This document shows, piece by piece, positions 1-8,848 of a stretch of 64,000 bases of DNA; positions within the stretch are counted from its first letter, which is position 1; every line of letters starts with the position of its first letter. The position numbers and the translations under genes were made by a program. Origin of the DNA: Cytobacillus eiseniae. GTDB taxonomy: Bacteria > Bacillota > Bacilli > Bacillales > Cytobacillaceae. The stretch is taken from positions 1-64,000 of the forward strand of contig NZ_JAGIKZ010000006.1 of NCBI RefSeq assembly GCF_017874625.1. Direction: 5' to 3'. The notes beneath the pieces were generated by a model, which made no database searches, had not been told where the DNA came from, and worked only from the letters and a program-made list of their open reading frames with translations.

Positions 1-95
1 TAAGACCCCTGAAAGATGATCAGGTTGATAGGTTTGGGGTGGAAGCGTGGTGACACGTGGAGCTGACAAATACTAATCGGTCGAGGACTTAACCA
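1..95 (+). rRNA. 23S ribosomal RNA, 3' end (partial)
   Basis: The first bases match the conserved 3' terminus of Bacillus 23S rRNA, including the stretch ending GGTCGAGGACTTAACCA. The gene begins upstream of the window. It is followed by a spacer and the 5S gene in the usual 16S-23S-5S order. The exact mature 3' end (about base 95) is set by comparison with the family from memory. Confidence 0.95.
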
Positions 96-408
<313 letters not shown>

Positions 409-412
409 AAAT

Positions 413-446
413 GAAAAGAGTACCGAATCGGTGCTCTTTTTTTATT
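413..446 (+). terminator. Intrinsic terminator of the rRNA operon
   Basis: The hairpin AAAAGAGTACC-GAATC-GGTGCTCTTTT is followed by a run of T, directly downstream of 5S rRNA. Confidence 0.9.
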
Positions 447-457
447 TGTAAAATGAA

Positions 458-480
458 AACCCTAGGCTAGGCCTAGGGTT
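458..480. repeat. Short inverted repeat next to the rRNA terminator
   Basis: AACCCTAGGC and GCCTAGGGTT form a perfect 10-bp inverted repeat with a 3-base loop. It lies between the rRNA terminator and the IS200-type element. It may be a second transcription stop or mark the element boundary; no poly-T tail is present on the plus strand. Confidence 0.6.
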
Positions 481-506
481 CTAAAAAGCTTCCAGCGTGG
501 TATTAA

Positions 507-575
507 AAAAACTCCCCTTTGGTGCTAAAATATTTTTGGTTCGCCAACCAAAATATCAGCATACGGAGGAGTTTT
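507..575 (+). promoter_or_regulatory. tnpA leader hairpin that can hide its ribosome binding site
   Basis: AAAACTCC at 507-514 is the exact complement of GGAGTTTT at 568-575, which contains part of the tnpA Shine-Dalgarno sequence (GGAGGAG, 565-571) just before the start codon. Between them sits the left-end hairpin (534-553). Pairing would mask the ribosome binding site. Translational masking of this kind is established for IS200; here it is inferred from complementarity alone. Confidence 0.55.
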
Positions 576-576
576 A

Positions 577-1059
577 ATGTCAAAAGACACTAATAGTTTA
601 GCACACACAACTTGGAATTGTAAGTATCACATCGTGTTCGCACCGAAGTACAGAAGACAAGTAATTTATGGGAAAATCAAAAAAGATATTGGAGAAATAC
701 TTCGCACTCTTTGTGAAAGAAAAGGAGTAGAGATCATCGATGCAACTGCGTGTAAAGACCACGTACATATGTTAGTAAGTATTCCCCCTAAGTTAAGTGT
801 ATCTGCATTTGTAGGATATTTAAAAGGAAAAAGTAGTTTAATGATATTCGATCGTCATGCAAATCTGAAATATAGATATGGGAACCGAAAGTTTTGGTGC
901 ACTGGATATTATGTAGATACGGTGGGTAGAAATAAAAAAGTGATAGAGCAATATATACGTAATCAAATACAAGATGACATAGTCGCGGAGCAATTAAGCA
1001 TGATGGAATATCTTGATCCATTCACAGGTGAAGAGGTAAAGAAAAAGAAACGAAAGTAA
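577..1059 (+). CDS. tnpA: IS200/IS605-family Y1 transposase TnpA
   Basis: TnpA cuts and rejoins single-stranded DNA at the IS ends through a covalent tyrosine link. The 160-residue protein is complete and of normal family length (about 140-160). The HUH metal-binding motif is H62-V-H64, and the nucleophilic tyrosine is Y126 in the segment EQYIRNQ. The ATG at 577 follows a strong GGAGGAG site. The C-terminus is basic (a KKKKRK tail). No frameshift is seen, so the copy may be active. It sits alone between the rRNA operon and a minus-strand gene. Confidence 0.95.
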   Translation: MSKDTNSLAHTTWNCKYHIVFAPKYRRQVIYGKIKKDIGEILRTLCERKGVEIIDATACKDHVHMLVSIPPKLSVSAFVGYLKGKSSLMIFDRHANLKYRYGNRKFWCTGYYVDTVGRNKKVIEQYIRNQIQDDIVAEQLSMMEYLDPFTGEEVKKKKRK

Positions 1060-1235
1060 GTAGGAGGCCTTTGAGGTCTGGCCAGTAAAAGTAGTACGCA
1101 AGGCGAACCGTTCAGTAGCCCTTTAGGGTTTGGTCAGTAACAAAGGCTTTCAGCCGTAGAGCAAACCACCCGTTATCACGGGTGGTTTTGACTTAGATTT
1201 TGTTATAACTTATAACTGTATGTTGATTTTACGAT

Positions 1236-1440
1236 GTTCGAAAAATAAGCGGAGAAACTCCGGCTATTTTAGGAAATACCTCTATTTTCTTAAAAATAAG
1301 CGGAGTTTTTCCGCTTATTTGATCAAAATCAATGGATTTTGTCTTATTTAGAGATTATAACCGGAATTTCTCCGCTTATAATCTCTTTTTTAGCTTCCAA
1401 ATTCATATTAAGCGGAGTTTTTCCGCTTATATATCTGCTT
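1236..1440 (+). repeat. Palindrome cluster R1 (four TAAGCGGA/TCCGCTTA hairpins)
   Basis: Four palindromes of the form (A)ATAAGCGGA-n-TCCGCTTAT(T) lie at about 1245-1267, 1295-1319, 1351-1385 and 1407-1432. The third extends to a longer stem (GAGATTATA/TATAATCTC). Spacers contain weaker hairpins, such as CAAAATC-AATG-GATTTTG near 1325. The first ~130 bases match the reverse complement of cluster R2 (13240-13450) at roughly 80-85% by eye. The rest of the 1190-1612 gap shows no credible gene. Confidence 0.85.
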
Positions 1441-1612
1441 CTTTGGTTTTTCTCTTTATATATTGGGCGAAAGTCCTCCGTCTAATTTTAAATCAGTAAA
1501 AGGTAAAAGCAAGTGCCAATAAATTTTAGGAGTCTTTTCAATTGCCAGCGCTTTTTGAATGTAAGTAGTTTCCCCTTAATAATAGTCTTGTCCATCTACT
1601 GAAAGACTTTCA

Positions 1613-3445
1613 TTATTTCTTCTTAAGGTAAGGGTAAGACAATATTAATCCGAGCAAATAGATAAGAACTAAAAAGTATACAGGCAGTAAATGAATGAAA
1701 GTCGTATATCCAATATATAGATGTGTTCCAATTCCTGCTATAAAAGCTGGCAATGCACCTAAGCATAATGTATTCCAAACCCAGCGTTCCCCTTTTCTAA
1801 ATCCCCACAAGGAAAGCGTTAGAACGAGTAACCCAACACTTATTAGAGCACTTCCAAATCCAGCCCGGTCATGTGCAATAACAGGAATTAAATTCGCACT
1901 AACTGTTTCTAATATTTCAGGTGACATGCATAAGAAGTTTAAGTCAGTTGAGACAAACACTTTGGATACACCGATCGTGGAAATAACTAAACCACCTAAT
2001 AATAGTAAAAATCCAAGGAGAATAAAACAAAGCTGCCCATAAAGGCCATATTTCCATAGATGGTCATTTTCCCCATGCACAGAATATGGAGGGGTTATGG
2101 CGTTTTTACCTTCTTGAAAACTAAAATAATAGATTGGTAATAATATCACCCAAAATATACCATGTAGCCAATCGAAATAACCAAAGCCGATAAAAAGAAA
2201 AATCCCCAAAAATCCTATGATTGCTGCACTATGAAAAGCAATCTTTGTCCAATGCAAGCCATATTTAATTCCATGGCGTGCAAGCTGAGTATACAATATC
2301 CCTCCAGATATCATCGTTCCAGCAAGTGCCATTCGATCATGCGACATAAAGGATAAGATGAGTGGATTGATTTGTAAGATATCCGCTCTCGATAAACCGA
2401 TAAATGATTCATCATAAGGAAGGATCACATCCGTAAATGCAAAATATAATGCTATGATCCCTCCAAATAGAATGGAGAGGCCAAACAGAAATGACCAGTG
2501 CCAAGAATGTTCTTTCATAGGATGGACTTCTTCATACAATATTCGTTCATGAATGCGTTTTGGCAACCCTGGTCCGGCATTTACATAGCCATCTGTAAGC
2601 ATGACTAAATCGGCGCCAGCATGTACTAAAGCATATGCCTCATTTGGCGTCTCCACCCCACCAGAAGTAAGGATGATTAGTTCAGGATATTGTTCTTTAA
2701 ACTGTGTAACCATTTTAATTAAAGATTCATTTGCATTTACGATTTCATGCCAATAGCTCCCATTTGATTGATGAGGCGCATTTAAAACAACACCAGCTAC
2801 GTACTGGTTCTTCAGTAATTTCCCAAGATCGATAGTGTTATTGTCGAATTCATCAGTAGAAAATGATACATAAAAAAATCGATCAAAAGCGAATGCCTTT
2901 TGGTCGATGCAAGAAGTAAGTTGTTCACTTGTACCAATGAATGCATCGACAAAAGGGGATAAATGTTGGACAATTATTGCCCATTCCTCTTTATTTACTT
3001 GCTCATCAATCCTTGCAAATACTGGAATACGGATCGTATGTTTTATTAACTTTTTTAATGCAGATCTCAGTGGAACCTTCTCTAGTTGTTCGGAAAACTG
3101 AATATGATTACCCTTTCTCCTTGGCTCGAGCTGCTCTTCAGGTTCAGTTAATACAATCGGTCCAATTTCAACAAATCCGAAGCCTAACTCTTGAAAGACA
3201 TTCATGCCAGATAAATGAGGGTCGATATGGCCATTTAATCCAATCGGAGAAGGATAATGAATATGATGAATGTCCTTCTGAAATTCATGAGGAGCTTTCA
3301 TATGCCCTAAAAATCCAATCAGATTCCGGCCACCAGGAATGGATGCAATCGTACTCATGGATTTATGAATGAACTCTCGGCTTGCTTTTGGACTTATTTT
3401 ATCAAGTAGCAGTTTTTTTAATGGATGATAAGACCAGTCAGGCAT
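1613..3445 (-). CDS. Dihydroorotate-dehydrogenase-like protein fused to a multi-pass membrane domain
   Basis: The N-terminal ~315 residues follow the class 2 dihydroorotate dehydrogenase barrel: LGFGFVEIGPIVL matches the FMN-site strand, and SGGVETPNEAYALVHAGAD the phosphate-binding end. The usual AGxDKNG lysine motif reads GLNGHID, and the NxSSPN catalytic loop is not recognisable, so true dihydroorotate oxidation is doubtful. The remaining ~290 residues are membrane-spanning and contain two copies of a segment with an SHDR/AHDRAxFG motif, implying an internal duplication. The start chosen is ATG at 3445 behind GAAGGTG, not the upstream TTG at 3460. It stands alone, away from any pyr genes. 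The substrate is unknown. Confidence 0.7.
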   Translation of the reverse strand: MPDWSYHPLKKLLLDKISPKASREFIHKSMSTIASIPGGRNLIGFLGHMKAPHEFQKDIHHIHYPSPIGLNGHIDPHLSGMNVFQELGFGFVEIGPIVLTEPEEQLEPRRKGNHIQFSEQLEKVPLRSALKKLIKHTIRIPVFARIDEQVNKEEWAIIVQHLSPFVDAFIGTSEQLTSCIDQKAFAFDRFFYVSFSTDEFDNNTIDLGKLLKNQYVAGVVLNAPHQSNGSYWHEIVNANESLIKMVTQFKEQYPELIILTSGGVETPNEAYALVHAGADLVMLTDGYVNAGPGLPKRIHERILYEEVHPMKEHSWHWSFLFGLSILFGGIIALYFAFTDVILPYDESFIGLSRADILQINPLILSFMSHDRMALAGTMISGGILYTQLARHGIKYGLHWTKIAFHSAAIIGFLGIFLFIGFGYFDWLHGIFWVILLPIYYFSFQEGKNAITPPYSVHGENDHLWKYGLYGQLCFILLGFLLLLGGLVISTIGVSKVFVSTDLNFLCMSPEILETVSANLIPVIAHDRAGFGSALISVGLLVLTLSLWGFRKGERWVWNTLCLGALPAFIAGIGTHLYIGYTTFIHLLPVYFLVLIYLLGLILSYPYLKKK

Positions 3446-3756
3446 AAACAACACCTTCAATTCATAAATTTATGCGACTCTGTAAATATATGTATTTCGC
3501 TTTAACATTTATTCTAGCATGTTCATAACTATAAATCTGCTGCTACCTGTTTTAATTGAGAAGCTTTCAAGTGAATGTGGTGCTGATAAAAAAAGATTAA
3601 TGCATGGATATTTAGGTTAATATAACATGTAATTAGAAAAATCCTAAGTTATTAGTAAATAATGGTTCGCAAATGATCAATTTTTCTGTAAAATAAGTAC
3701 TCAATAGTCCTTGGCTATTTATGAATAGTCTTATTACCCTCAAAGGAGGATTTGCA

Positions 3757-4302
3757 TTGCTCGAAAATAGTTTTATAATGGTCCTAATTATTCTTGTCAT
3801 TAATATTGTGTATGTTTCTTTTTTTACTATTCGGATGATCTTGACTCTTAAAGGACAGAGATATCTTGCCGCATTCATTAGCACAATTGAAGTAGTTATT
3901 TATGTGATTGGTCTTGGGCTTGTTCTTGATAATTTGAATGAGATACAGAACTTGATCGCTTATGCGGTCGGTTATGGAATTGGTGTCGTTGTAGGAATGA
4001 AAATTGAAGAAAAACTTGCGCTAGGTTATATTACAGTGAATGTAATTACAAAAGAATATGATAAAGATCTTCCAAAGATATTAAGGGAAAAAGGGTATGG
4101 GGTAACGAGCTGGGCTGCAAATGGTTTAGAAGGAGATCGAATGTCTCTGCAAATTTTAACACCAAGAAAGTATGAATTAAAGCTTTATCATACAATTAAA
4201 GAGTTAGATCCGAAGGCGTTTATTATTGCATATGAGCCTAAAACGATTCATGGCGGTTTCTGGGTGAAATCGGTAAAGAAGGGAAAGTTGTTTCGTGAGT
4301 AA
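3757..4302 (+). CDS. yebE: DUF2179/UPF0316 membrane protein YebE
   Basis: The 181-residue protein matches B. subtilis YebE in context and type. It has three N-terminal membrane segments (about residues 5-25, 35-55 and 60-80) followed by a cytoplasmic DUF2179 domain ([20 protein letters not shown] onward). The molecular function is unknown; DUF2179 domains are thought to bind small ligands. The start is TTG at 3757, because AAAGGAGGA lies seven bases upstream; the ATG at 3721 has no ribosome binding site. It overlaps yebG by 8 bases and precedes the pur operon, as in other Bacillus. Confidence 0.85.
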   Translation: MLENSFIMVLIILVINIVYVSFFTIRMILTLKGQRYLAAFISTIEVVIYVIGLGLVLDNLNEIQNLIAYAVGYGIGVVVGMKIEEKLALGYITVNVITKEYDKDLPKILREKGYGVTSWAANGLEGDRMSLQILTPRKYELKLYHTIKELDPKAFIIAYEPKTIHGGFWVKSVKKGKLFRE

Positions 4303-4501
4303 AGAAAAACAGAAAATGACTTTTGAGGTACAGGAAAATGAAACAATCGATATGTGTCTTGATAGAATAAAAAAAGCAGGCTATTTTCCTGTAAGGAGAA
4401 CAGAAAAGCCCATTTTCAAAGAAGTTAAAAATGGCCCTACCATTACATATGAACCAGCGGGTCGCCAAATTACTTTTGAAGCGAGAGCCATCCAATTATA
4501 A
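4295..4501 (+). CDS. yebG: NETI-motif protein YebG
   Basis: A 68-residue protein carrying the NETI signature ([17 protein letters not shown]), the defining mark of the YebG family. It is soluble and of unknown function. The GTG start overlaps the end of yebE, with a GAAGGGAAAG site upstream; an internal ATG at 4316 is a possible alternative start. Gene order yebE-yebG-[riboswitch]-purE is conserved in Bacillus. Confidence 0.85.
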   Translation: MSKEKQKMTFEVQENETIDMCLDRIKKAGYFPVRRTEKPIFKEVKNGPTITYEPAGRQITFEARAIQL

Positions 4502-4503
4502 AA

Positions 4504-4541
4504 CACGAACAATCTGTATATTACATGTTTTATTGTTCGAT
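4504..4541 (+). promoter_or_regulatory. Paired PurBox-like operator for PurR
   Basis: CGAACAAT (4506-4513) and ATTGTTCG (4532-4539) are exact inverted copies separated by 18 bases, just upstream of the pur promoter. B. subtilis PurR binds two inverted PurBoxes with a central CGAA and similar spacing. PRPP relieves that repression. The assignment is from motif and position. Confidence 0.75.
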
Positions 4542-4547
4542 TATAGG

Positions 4548-4577
4548 TTGACATGATTGATATAAAGTTGGTAAGAT
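4548..4577 (+). promoter_or_regulatory. SigA-type promoter of the pur operon
   Basis: A perfect -35 box TTGACA (4548-4553) is followed after 18 bases by TAAGAT (4572-4577). It lies between the PurBox pair and the purine riboswitch. Confidence 0.7.
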
Positions 4578-4607
4578 AACGATATAAGTTGCAAATGAAC
4601 TGAATAG

Positions 4608-4678
4608 CCCTCGTATAATAATGGGAATATGGCCCATAAGTTTCTACCCGATAACCGTAAATTATTGGACTATGAGGG
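4608..4678 (+). promoter_or_regulatory. Purine (guanine-class) riboswitch aptamer
   Basis: The sequence follows the purine riboswitch fold: the outer stem P1 is CCCTCGTA/TATGAGGG, with the conserved cores TATAAT, AAGTTTCTACCCG and CCGTAAATT. The residue that pairs with the ligand lies in GACTATG and is C, which marks guanine/hypoxanthine recognition rather than adenine. Ligand binding is expected to favour the downstream terminator. Confidence 0.95.
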
Positions 4679-4754
4679 AAAGTCGATAAGCCCGGCGAAT
4701 GTAGGTAAGTATCCTTTTCTATAAAGGAAACTCATTTCATTATGCTTATTTGTG

Positions 4755-4806
4755 CCCGGACAGATTGCTTTCTCTCTATGTAGAAAGGTCTGTTCGGGTT
4801 TTTTAT
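4755..4806 (+). terminator. Riboswitch-controlled terminator before purE
   Basis: CCCGGACAGA (4755-4764) pairs with TCTGTTCGGG (4789-4798), followed by TTTTTT. It lies between the aptamer and purE, so it is the expression platform. Confidence 0.85.
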
Positions 4807-4847
4807 ATTTTATTTAAATAGTTTAGTAGATGAACTGGAGGAGAATC

Positions 4848-5336
4848 ATGGAGACAAGTGTAGCTGTAATCATGGGGAGCAAGTCAGACTGGGAAACAAT
4901 GAGGCATGCTTGCGAGGTACTTGATGAGCTCGAAGTTGGATACGAGAAAAAGGTTGTTTCCGCTCATCGTACTCCAGATTTAATGTTTGAATATGCGGAA
5001 GTAGCAAGAGGAAGAGGAATAAAGGTCATTATTGCTGGAGCAGGTGGGGCTGCACATCTACCTGGAATGGTCGCTGCAAAAACAACCCTTCCAGTAATAG
5101 GGGTTCCTGTTCAATCGAAAGCATTAAATGGTCTTGACTCTTTATTATCTATTGTGCAAATGCCCGGAGGAATCCCAGTTGCAACGGTTGCAATTGGAAA
5201 AGCGGGAGCAACGAATGCAGGACTGCTTGCTGCGCAAATTTTAGGTGTATATGATGCTGCCGTAGCAGATCGTTTAGAGCAGAAAAGGGCAAGAATAACA
5301 CAGGAAGTGTTAGAAAGTAGTGATGAACTTGTCTAA
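4848..5336 (+). CDS. purE: N5-carboxyaminoimidazole ribonucleotide mutase PurE
   Basis: PurE converts N5-CAIR, made by PurK, to CAIR in IMP synthesis. The 162-residue protein has the GSKSDWETM nucleotide-binding start, the SAHRTPD motif and the glycine-rich [13 protein letters not shown] segment, typical of bacterial class I PurE. The start is ATG 4848, because GGAGGAG lies just upstream; an in-frame ATG at 4830 has no such site. It is the first gene of the operon and overlaps purK by 14 bases. Confidence 0.96.
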   Translation: METSVAVIMGSKSDWETMRHACEVLDELEVGYEKKVVSAHRTPDLMFEYAEVARGRGIKVIIAGAGGAAHLPGMVAAKTTLPVIGVPVQSKALNGLDSLLSIVQMPGGIPVATVAIGKAGATNAGLLAAQILGVYDAAVADRLEQKRARITQEVLESSDELV

Positions 5337-6477
5337 ACAGGTTATTTTACCAGGCCAAACAATTGGCATCATTGGCGGAGGGCAATTAGGGCGGATGATG
5401 GCGATTGCGGCTAAGGCAATGGGCTTCAGAATTGCTGTGCTAGATCCAACTGAAGATTCTCCATGCGGGCAGGTGGCCGACTATAAGATTATAGGTGAGT
5501 ATCACAGCCTTCAATCCATTCAAAAACTTGCTGAGGTTAGTGATGTAATAACTTATGAATTTGAAAATATTCATGCAGAAGCGCTGAATTGGTTATGTAG
5601 TCATGCCTATGTTCCTCAAGGAACCTCTTTATTGGAAATTACACAGGATCGGATACGAGAGAAGGCTGCTATCCAAAATGCAGGCTTAGAAGTTGCACCT
5701 TATGGCGTAATCAAAACGCAACAGGAAATTTATGATAATATAGAAAAGTTCGGGCTTCCAGCTGTATTAAAGACTTCCAGAGGCGGCTATGACGGAAAAG
5801 GGCAATATGTTATTAAAAGTGAGCAAGAAATAAATGAGGCAGCTCAGCTTCTCGAAAAAGGCGTATGTGTGCTTGAACAATGGATTCCATTTGAAAAAGA
5901 AATTTCTGTTGTTATCTGTCGAAACAGCAATGGGGAAACGGCTGTATTTCCAGTCGGAGAAAATATTCATAAAGAGAATATTCTTCACCAGTCGATTGTG
6001 CCGGCAAGAATAACGAAGAATGCAAAAGATAAGGCAATTCAAGCAGCACAGCAACTCGCTTGTGAGCTTGAGCTCGTCGGAACATTAGCTGTAGAAATAT
6101 TTCTCACAAAAGATGATCAAATTTACATAAATGAGCTGGCTCCACGGCCTCATAATTCAGGACACTATTCCATTGAAGCATGTGAAACCTCTCAATTTGA
6201 ACAGCATATTCGCTCGATCTGTAACTGGCCGCTCGGTCAGACTACGCTATTAAAACCAGCAGTAATGGTTAATATATTAGGAGAACATCAACAGGGAATA
6301 CTAGAAAAAATTCCTTCACTAACCGACTGGAAAATTCATTTATACGGGAAAAAGGATGCCAAATATAAACGCAAGATGGGCCATGTCACGCTTTTACGTG
6401 ATTCAGTTGAAGAAGCACTAGCTGAAACTGAGAAAAGTGAGATATGGTCTGATGTGACAGAAAAGATCGGAGGATAA
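5323..6477 (+). CDS. purK: N5-carboxyaminoimidazole ribonucleotide synthase PurK
   Basis: PurK uses ATP and bicarbonate to carboxylate AIR, giving N5-CAIR for PurE. The 384-residue protein is an ATP-grasp enzyme. Its N-terminal nucleotide fold begins [11 protein letters not shown], the central ATP site includes [13 protein letters not shown], and the metal/active-site region is [17 protein letters not shown]. The start is ATG 5323 within the end of purE; the adjacent GTG at 5320 is less likely. Translation is probably coupled to purE. Confidence 0.96.
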   Translation: MNLSKQVILPGQTIGIIGGGQLGRMMAIAAKAMGFRIAVLDPTEDSPCGQVADYKIIGEYHSLQSIQKLAEVSDVITYEFENIHAEALNWLCSHAYVPQGTSLLEITQDRIREKAAIQNAGLEVAPYGVIKTQQEIYDNIEKFGLPAVLKTSRGGYDGKGQYVIKSEQEINEAAQLLEKGVCVLEQWIPFEKEISVVICRNSNGETAVFPVGENIHKENILHQSIVPARITKNAKDKAIQAAQQLACELELVGTLAVEIFLTKDDQIYINELAPRPHNSGHYSIEACETSQFEQHIRSICNWPLGQTTLLKPAVMVNILGEHQQGILEKIPSLTDWKIHLYGKKDAKYKRKMGHVTLLRDSVEEALAETEKSEIWSDVTEKIGG

Positions 6478-6480
6478 AAC

Positions 6481-7773
6481 ATGATTGAACGTTATACAAG
6501 ACCGGAGATGGGGGCCATTTGGACGGAGGAAAATCGTTTCCAAGCTTGGCTGGAGGTTGAAATTCTAGCATGTGAGGCATGGGCGGAGTTGGGGGATATC
6601 CCTAAAGAGGATGTTCAAAAAATCCGTGAAAAAGCTTCATTTGATATTAACCGCATTAAAGAAATTGAAGAAGAAACAAGACATGATGTCGTTGCTTTCA
6701 CACGTGCAGTATCAGAAACACTTGGCGAAGAGCGAAAATGGGTTCATTACGGCTTAACATCAACTGACGTAGTTGACACAGCACTTTCCTACTTAATTAA
6801 GCAAGCGAATGATATTCTTCTTAAAGACTTAGAACGCTTTGTTGAGATTTTGAAAAATAAAGCAAAAGAACATAAGCATACTGTTATGATGGGCCGTACA
6901 CATGGGGTTCATGCAGAGCCGACAACTTTCGGATTAAAGCTTGCCCTCTGGTATGAAGAAATGAAGCGAAACCTTGACCGCTTTAAAGAAGCGGCAGTAG
7001 GTGTGGAATTCGGTAAAATTTCTGGAGCAGTTGGAACGTATGCAAACATCGATCCATTCGTTGAACAATACGTATGTGAAAAGCTTGGCCTGCAGCCAGC
7101 ACCAATTTCAACGCAAACATTACAGCGTGACCGTCATGCGCACTATATGGGGGCACTTGCACTAGTTGCCACTTCCATTGAAAAATTTGCTACTGAGGTT
7201 CGTGGCCTGCAAAAAAGTGAAACACGTGAAGTGGAAGAGTTTTTTGCAAAGGGTCAAAAAGGCTCATCTGCTATGCCACATAAACGCAATCCAATTGGCT
7301 CAGAAAATATGACAGGGCTGGCACGCGTCATCCGTGGCTACATGATGACAGCATATGAAAATGTTTCATTATGGCATGAGCGTGATATTTCCCACTCATC
7401 TGCTGAAAGAATCATCATTCCAGATGCAACGATTGCGTTAAATTATATGCTAAACCGTTTCGGAAATATCGTGAAGAACTTAACGGTCTTCCCAGAAAAT
7501 ATGAAGCGCAATATGGATCGTACACTGGGTTTGATTTACTCTCAGCGTGTCCTTCTTGCCCTAATTGATAAAGGATTAACACGTGAAGAAGCATATGATA
7601 CCGTTCAACCAAGAGCAATGGAAGCATGGGAAAAGCAAGTTCATTTCCGCAGCCTAATTGAGCAGGATGAAATAATTACAGCTAAGCTTACTGAAGCAGA
7701 AATCGATGATTGCTTTGACTACAACTACCATATTAAACATGTAGATACAATCTTTAATCGTTTAGGTTTATAA
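6481..7773 (+). CDS. purB: Adenylosuccinate lyase PurB
   Basis: PurB removes fumarate from SAICAR and from adenylosuccinate, so it acts twice in purine synthesis. The 430-residue protein carries the fumarase/aspartase superfamily signature [16 protein letters not shown], plus [13 protein letters not shown] and [15 protein letters not shown]. It starts three bases after purK ends, with GGAGG upstream. It is followed by an unusual stem-loop before purC. Confidence 0.97.
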   Translation: MIERYTRPEMGAIWTEENRFQAWLEVEILACEAWAELGDIPKEDVQKIREKASFDINRIKEIEEETRHDVVAFTRAVSETLGEERKWVHYGLTSTDVVDTALSYLIKQANDILLKDLERFVEILKNKAKEHKHTVMMGRTHGVHAEPTTFGLKLALWYEEMKRNLDRFKEAAVGVEFGKISGAVGTYANIDPFVEQYVCEKLGLQPAPISTQTLQRDRHAHYMGALALVATSIEKFATEVRGLQKSETREVEEFFAKGQKGSSAMPHKRNPIGSENMTGLARVIRGYMMTAYENVSLWHERDISHSSAERIIIPDATIALNYMLNRFGNIVKNLTVFPENMKRNMDRTLGLIYSQRVLLALIDKGLTREEAYDTVQPRAMEAWEKQVHFRSLIEQDEIITAKLTEAEIDDCFDYNYHIKHVDTIFNRLGL

Positions 7774-7780
7774 AAATTAA

Positions 7781-7812
7781 ATAAGAGGTAAAGGTGTGCC
7801 TTTACCTCTTAT
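7781..7812 (+). terminator. Strong stem-loop between purB and purC
   Basis: ATAAGAGGTAAAGG (7781-7794) and CCTTTACCTCTTAT (7799-7812) form a perfect 14-bp stem with a 4-base loop. No T-run follows on the plus strand. It may be an RNA processing or stability element, or a partial terminator, inside the operon. Confidence 0.55.
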
Positions 7813-7879
7813 AAAATAACCAAAAAGCACTAAAAATAGTAAAAATATTCCCAATTTTCTTGAAAAGGTGGCTTTCCAA

Positions 7880-8848
7880 GTGGAAAAAGGAACATTGTTA
7901 TACGAAGGCAAGGCGAAAAAAGTATATCAAACAAATAATGATGACATCGTTTGGATTGAATATAAGGATTCAGCAACAGCTTTTAACGGAGAGAAGAAAG
8001 CCAGTATTGCTGGAAAAGGCCGCTTAAATAACGAGATTACTAGCTTACTATTTTCTAAGCTTCAAGCGCTTGGAATCGATTCTCACTTCATTAAAAAGCT
8101 TTCAGCAACAGAGCAGCTTGTCAAAAAGGTAGAAATCATTCCGCTTGAAACCGTTGTTCGCAATTTTTCTGCGGGAAGCTTTGCCAAGAGGTTGGGGGTA
8201 GAGGAAGGCGCCAAATTAGCACGACCGATTGTTGAGTTTTATTATAAGGACGATGCGCTTGGAGACCCGCTGCTAATAGAGGATCATATTGAAATTCTTC
8301 AGCTCGCGAATAGCGACGAAGTGGCAATTTTAAAAGAAAAAGCACTTCAAGTAAACACTGTGTTATCAGAATTATTTAAAGAGCTTGGCATCCGCCTTGT
8401 TGACTTTAAGCTAGAGTTTGGAAAAGACGAAAATGGAAACATCCTGCTTGCAGATGAAATCTCACCTGATACATGCAGGCTTTGGGATGACAAAACAAAT
8501 GAAAAGCTAGATAAAGATGTATTCCGCAGAGACCTTGGAAATTTAACAGATGCATATGAAACTATTTTAGCGAGACTAAGGAGGCCAATCAGTATGTACA
8601 AAGTAAAAGTATTCGTCACTTTAAGAGAAAGTGTTTTAGATCCTCAAGGAACAGTAGTGAAAAACTCACTTCATTCGCTTAATTATAGTGAAGTGTCAGA
8701 TGTTCGCATCGGCAAATATATGGAACTTACAATTGATAAGTCAGATCGCCCGGTTGATGAAGTAGTGAAGGATATGTGTGAACGCCTGCTGGCTAATGTT
8801 GTGATTGAGGATTACCGTTATGAAATTGAGGAGGCTGTTGCTCAGTGA
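7880..8848 (+). CDS. purC: SAICAR synthetase PurC, reading in frame into PurS (apparent fusion)
   Basis: PurC joins aspartate to CAIR using ATP. Residues 1 to ~233 are a normal Pur[25 protein letters not shown], and [12 protein letters not shown] near the end. The frame then continues without a stop through RLRRPIS into a complete PurS. Bacillus PurC normally ends shortly after RLGG. Removing one A from CTAAGGAGG (8576-8584) would restore LGG and a stop codon just inside purS, so a one-base insertion or sequencing error is the simplest explanation. The start is GTG 7880 behind AAAAGGTGG; the GTG at 7868 lies within that site. Confidence 0.85.
   Translation: MEKGTLLYEGKAKKVYQTNNDDIVWIEYKDSATAFNGEKKASIAGKGRLNNEITSLLFSKLQALGIDSHFIKKLSATEQLVKKVEIIPLETVVRNFSAGSFAKRLGVEEGAKLARPIVEFYYKDDALGDPLLIEDHIEILQLANSDEVAILKEKALQVNTVLSELFKELGIRLVDFKLEFGKDENGNILLADEISPDTCRLWDDKTNEKLDKDVFRRDLGNLTDAYETILARLRRPISMYKVKVFVTLRESVLDPQGTVVKNSLHSLNYSEVSDVRIGKYMELTIDKSDRPVDEVVKDMCERLLANVVIEDYRYEIEEAVAQ
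8594..8848 (+). CDS. purS: Phosphoribosylformylglycinamidine synthase subunit PurS
   Basis: PurS is the small scaffold subunit that links PurL and PurQ in the FGAM synthase complex of Gram-positive bacteria. From ATG 8594 it is 84 residues, the standard length, beginning [20 protein letters not shown] and ending in [12 protein letters not shown]. It keeps its own AAGGAGG site (8578-8584), nine bases before the ATG. It can therefore be made separately even though the purC frame runs into it. Its TGA overlaps the purQ start. Confidence 0.92.
   Translation: MYKVKVFVTLRESVLDPQGTVVKNSLHSLNYSEVSDVRIGKYMELTIDKSDRPVDEVVKDMCERLLANVVIEDYRYEIEEAVAQ

Larger units (their letters stand above)
500..1192 (+). 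mobile_element. IS200-type insertion sequence (IS200/IS605 family, tnpA only)
   Basis: The element consists of one Y1-transposase gene flanked by imperfect-palindrome ends, as in IS200. The left hairpin is TTTTGGTT-CGCC-AACCAAAA (534-553). The right hairpin is AACCACCCG-TTATCA-CGGGTGGTT (1164-1187). There is no tnpB gene, no terminal inverted repeats and no obvious target duplication, all normal for this family. The exact tips are not determined; the left boundary is placed roughly downstream of the rRNA terminator. Confidence 0.8.

Noticed and set aside
1236-1440. Evenly spaced repeats that could suggest a CRISPR array (also at R2-R4)
   Set aside because: The repeats are near-perfect palindromes of ~25 bases with variable sequence, the spacers are conserved between clusters rather than unique, and there are no cas genes.
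1695-3372. Open frames opposite the DHOD-like gene (plus strand)
   Set aside because: They are antisense shadows without ribosome binding sites, while the minus-strand protein has clear domain motifs.
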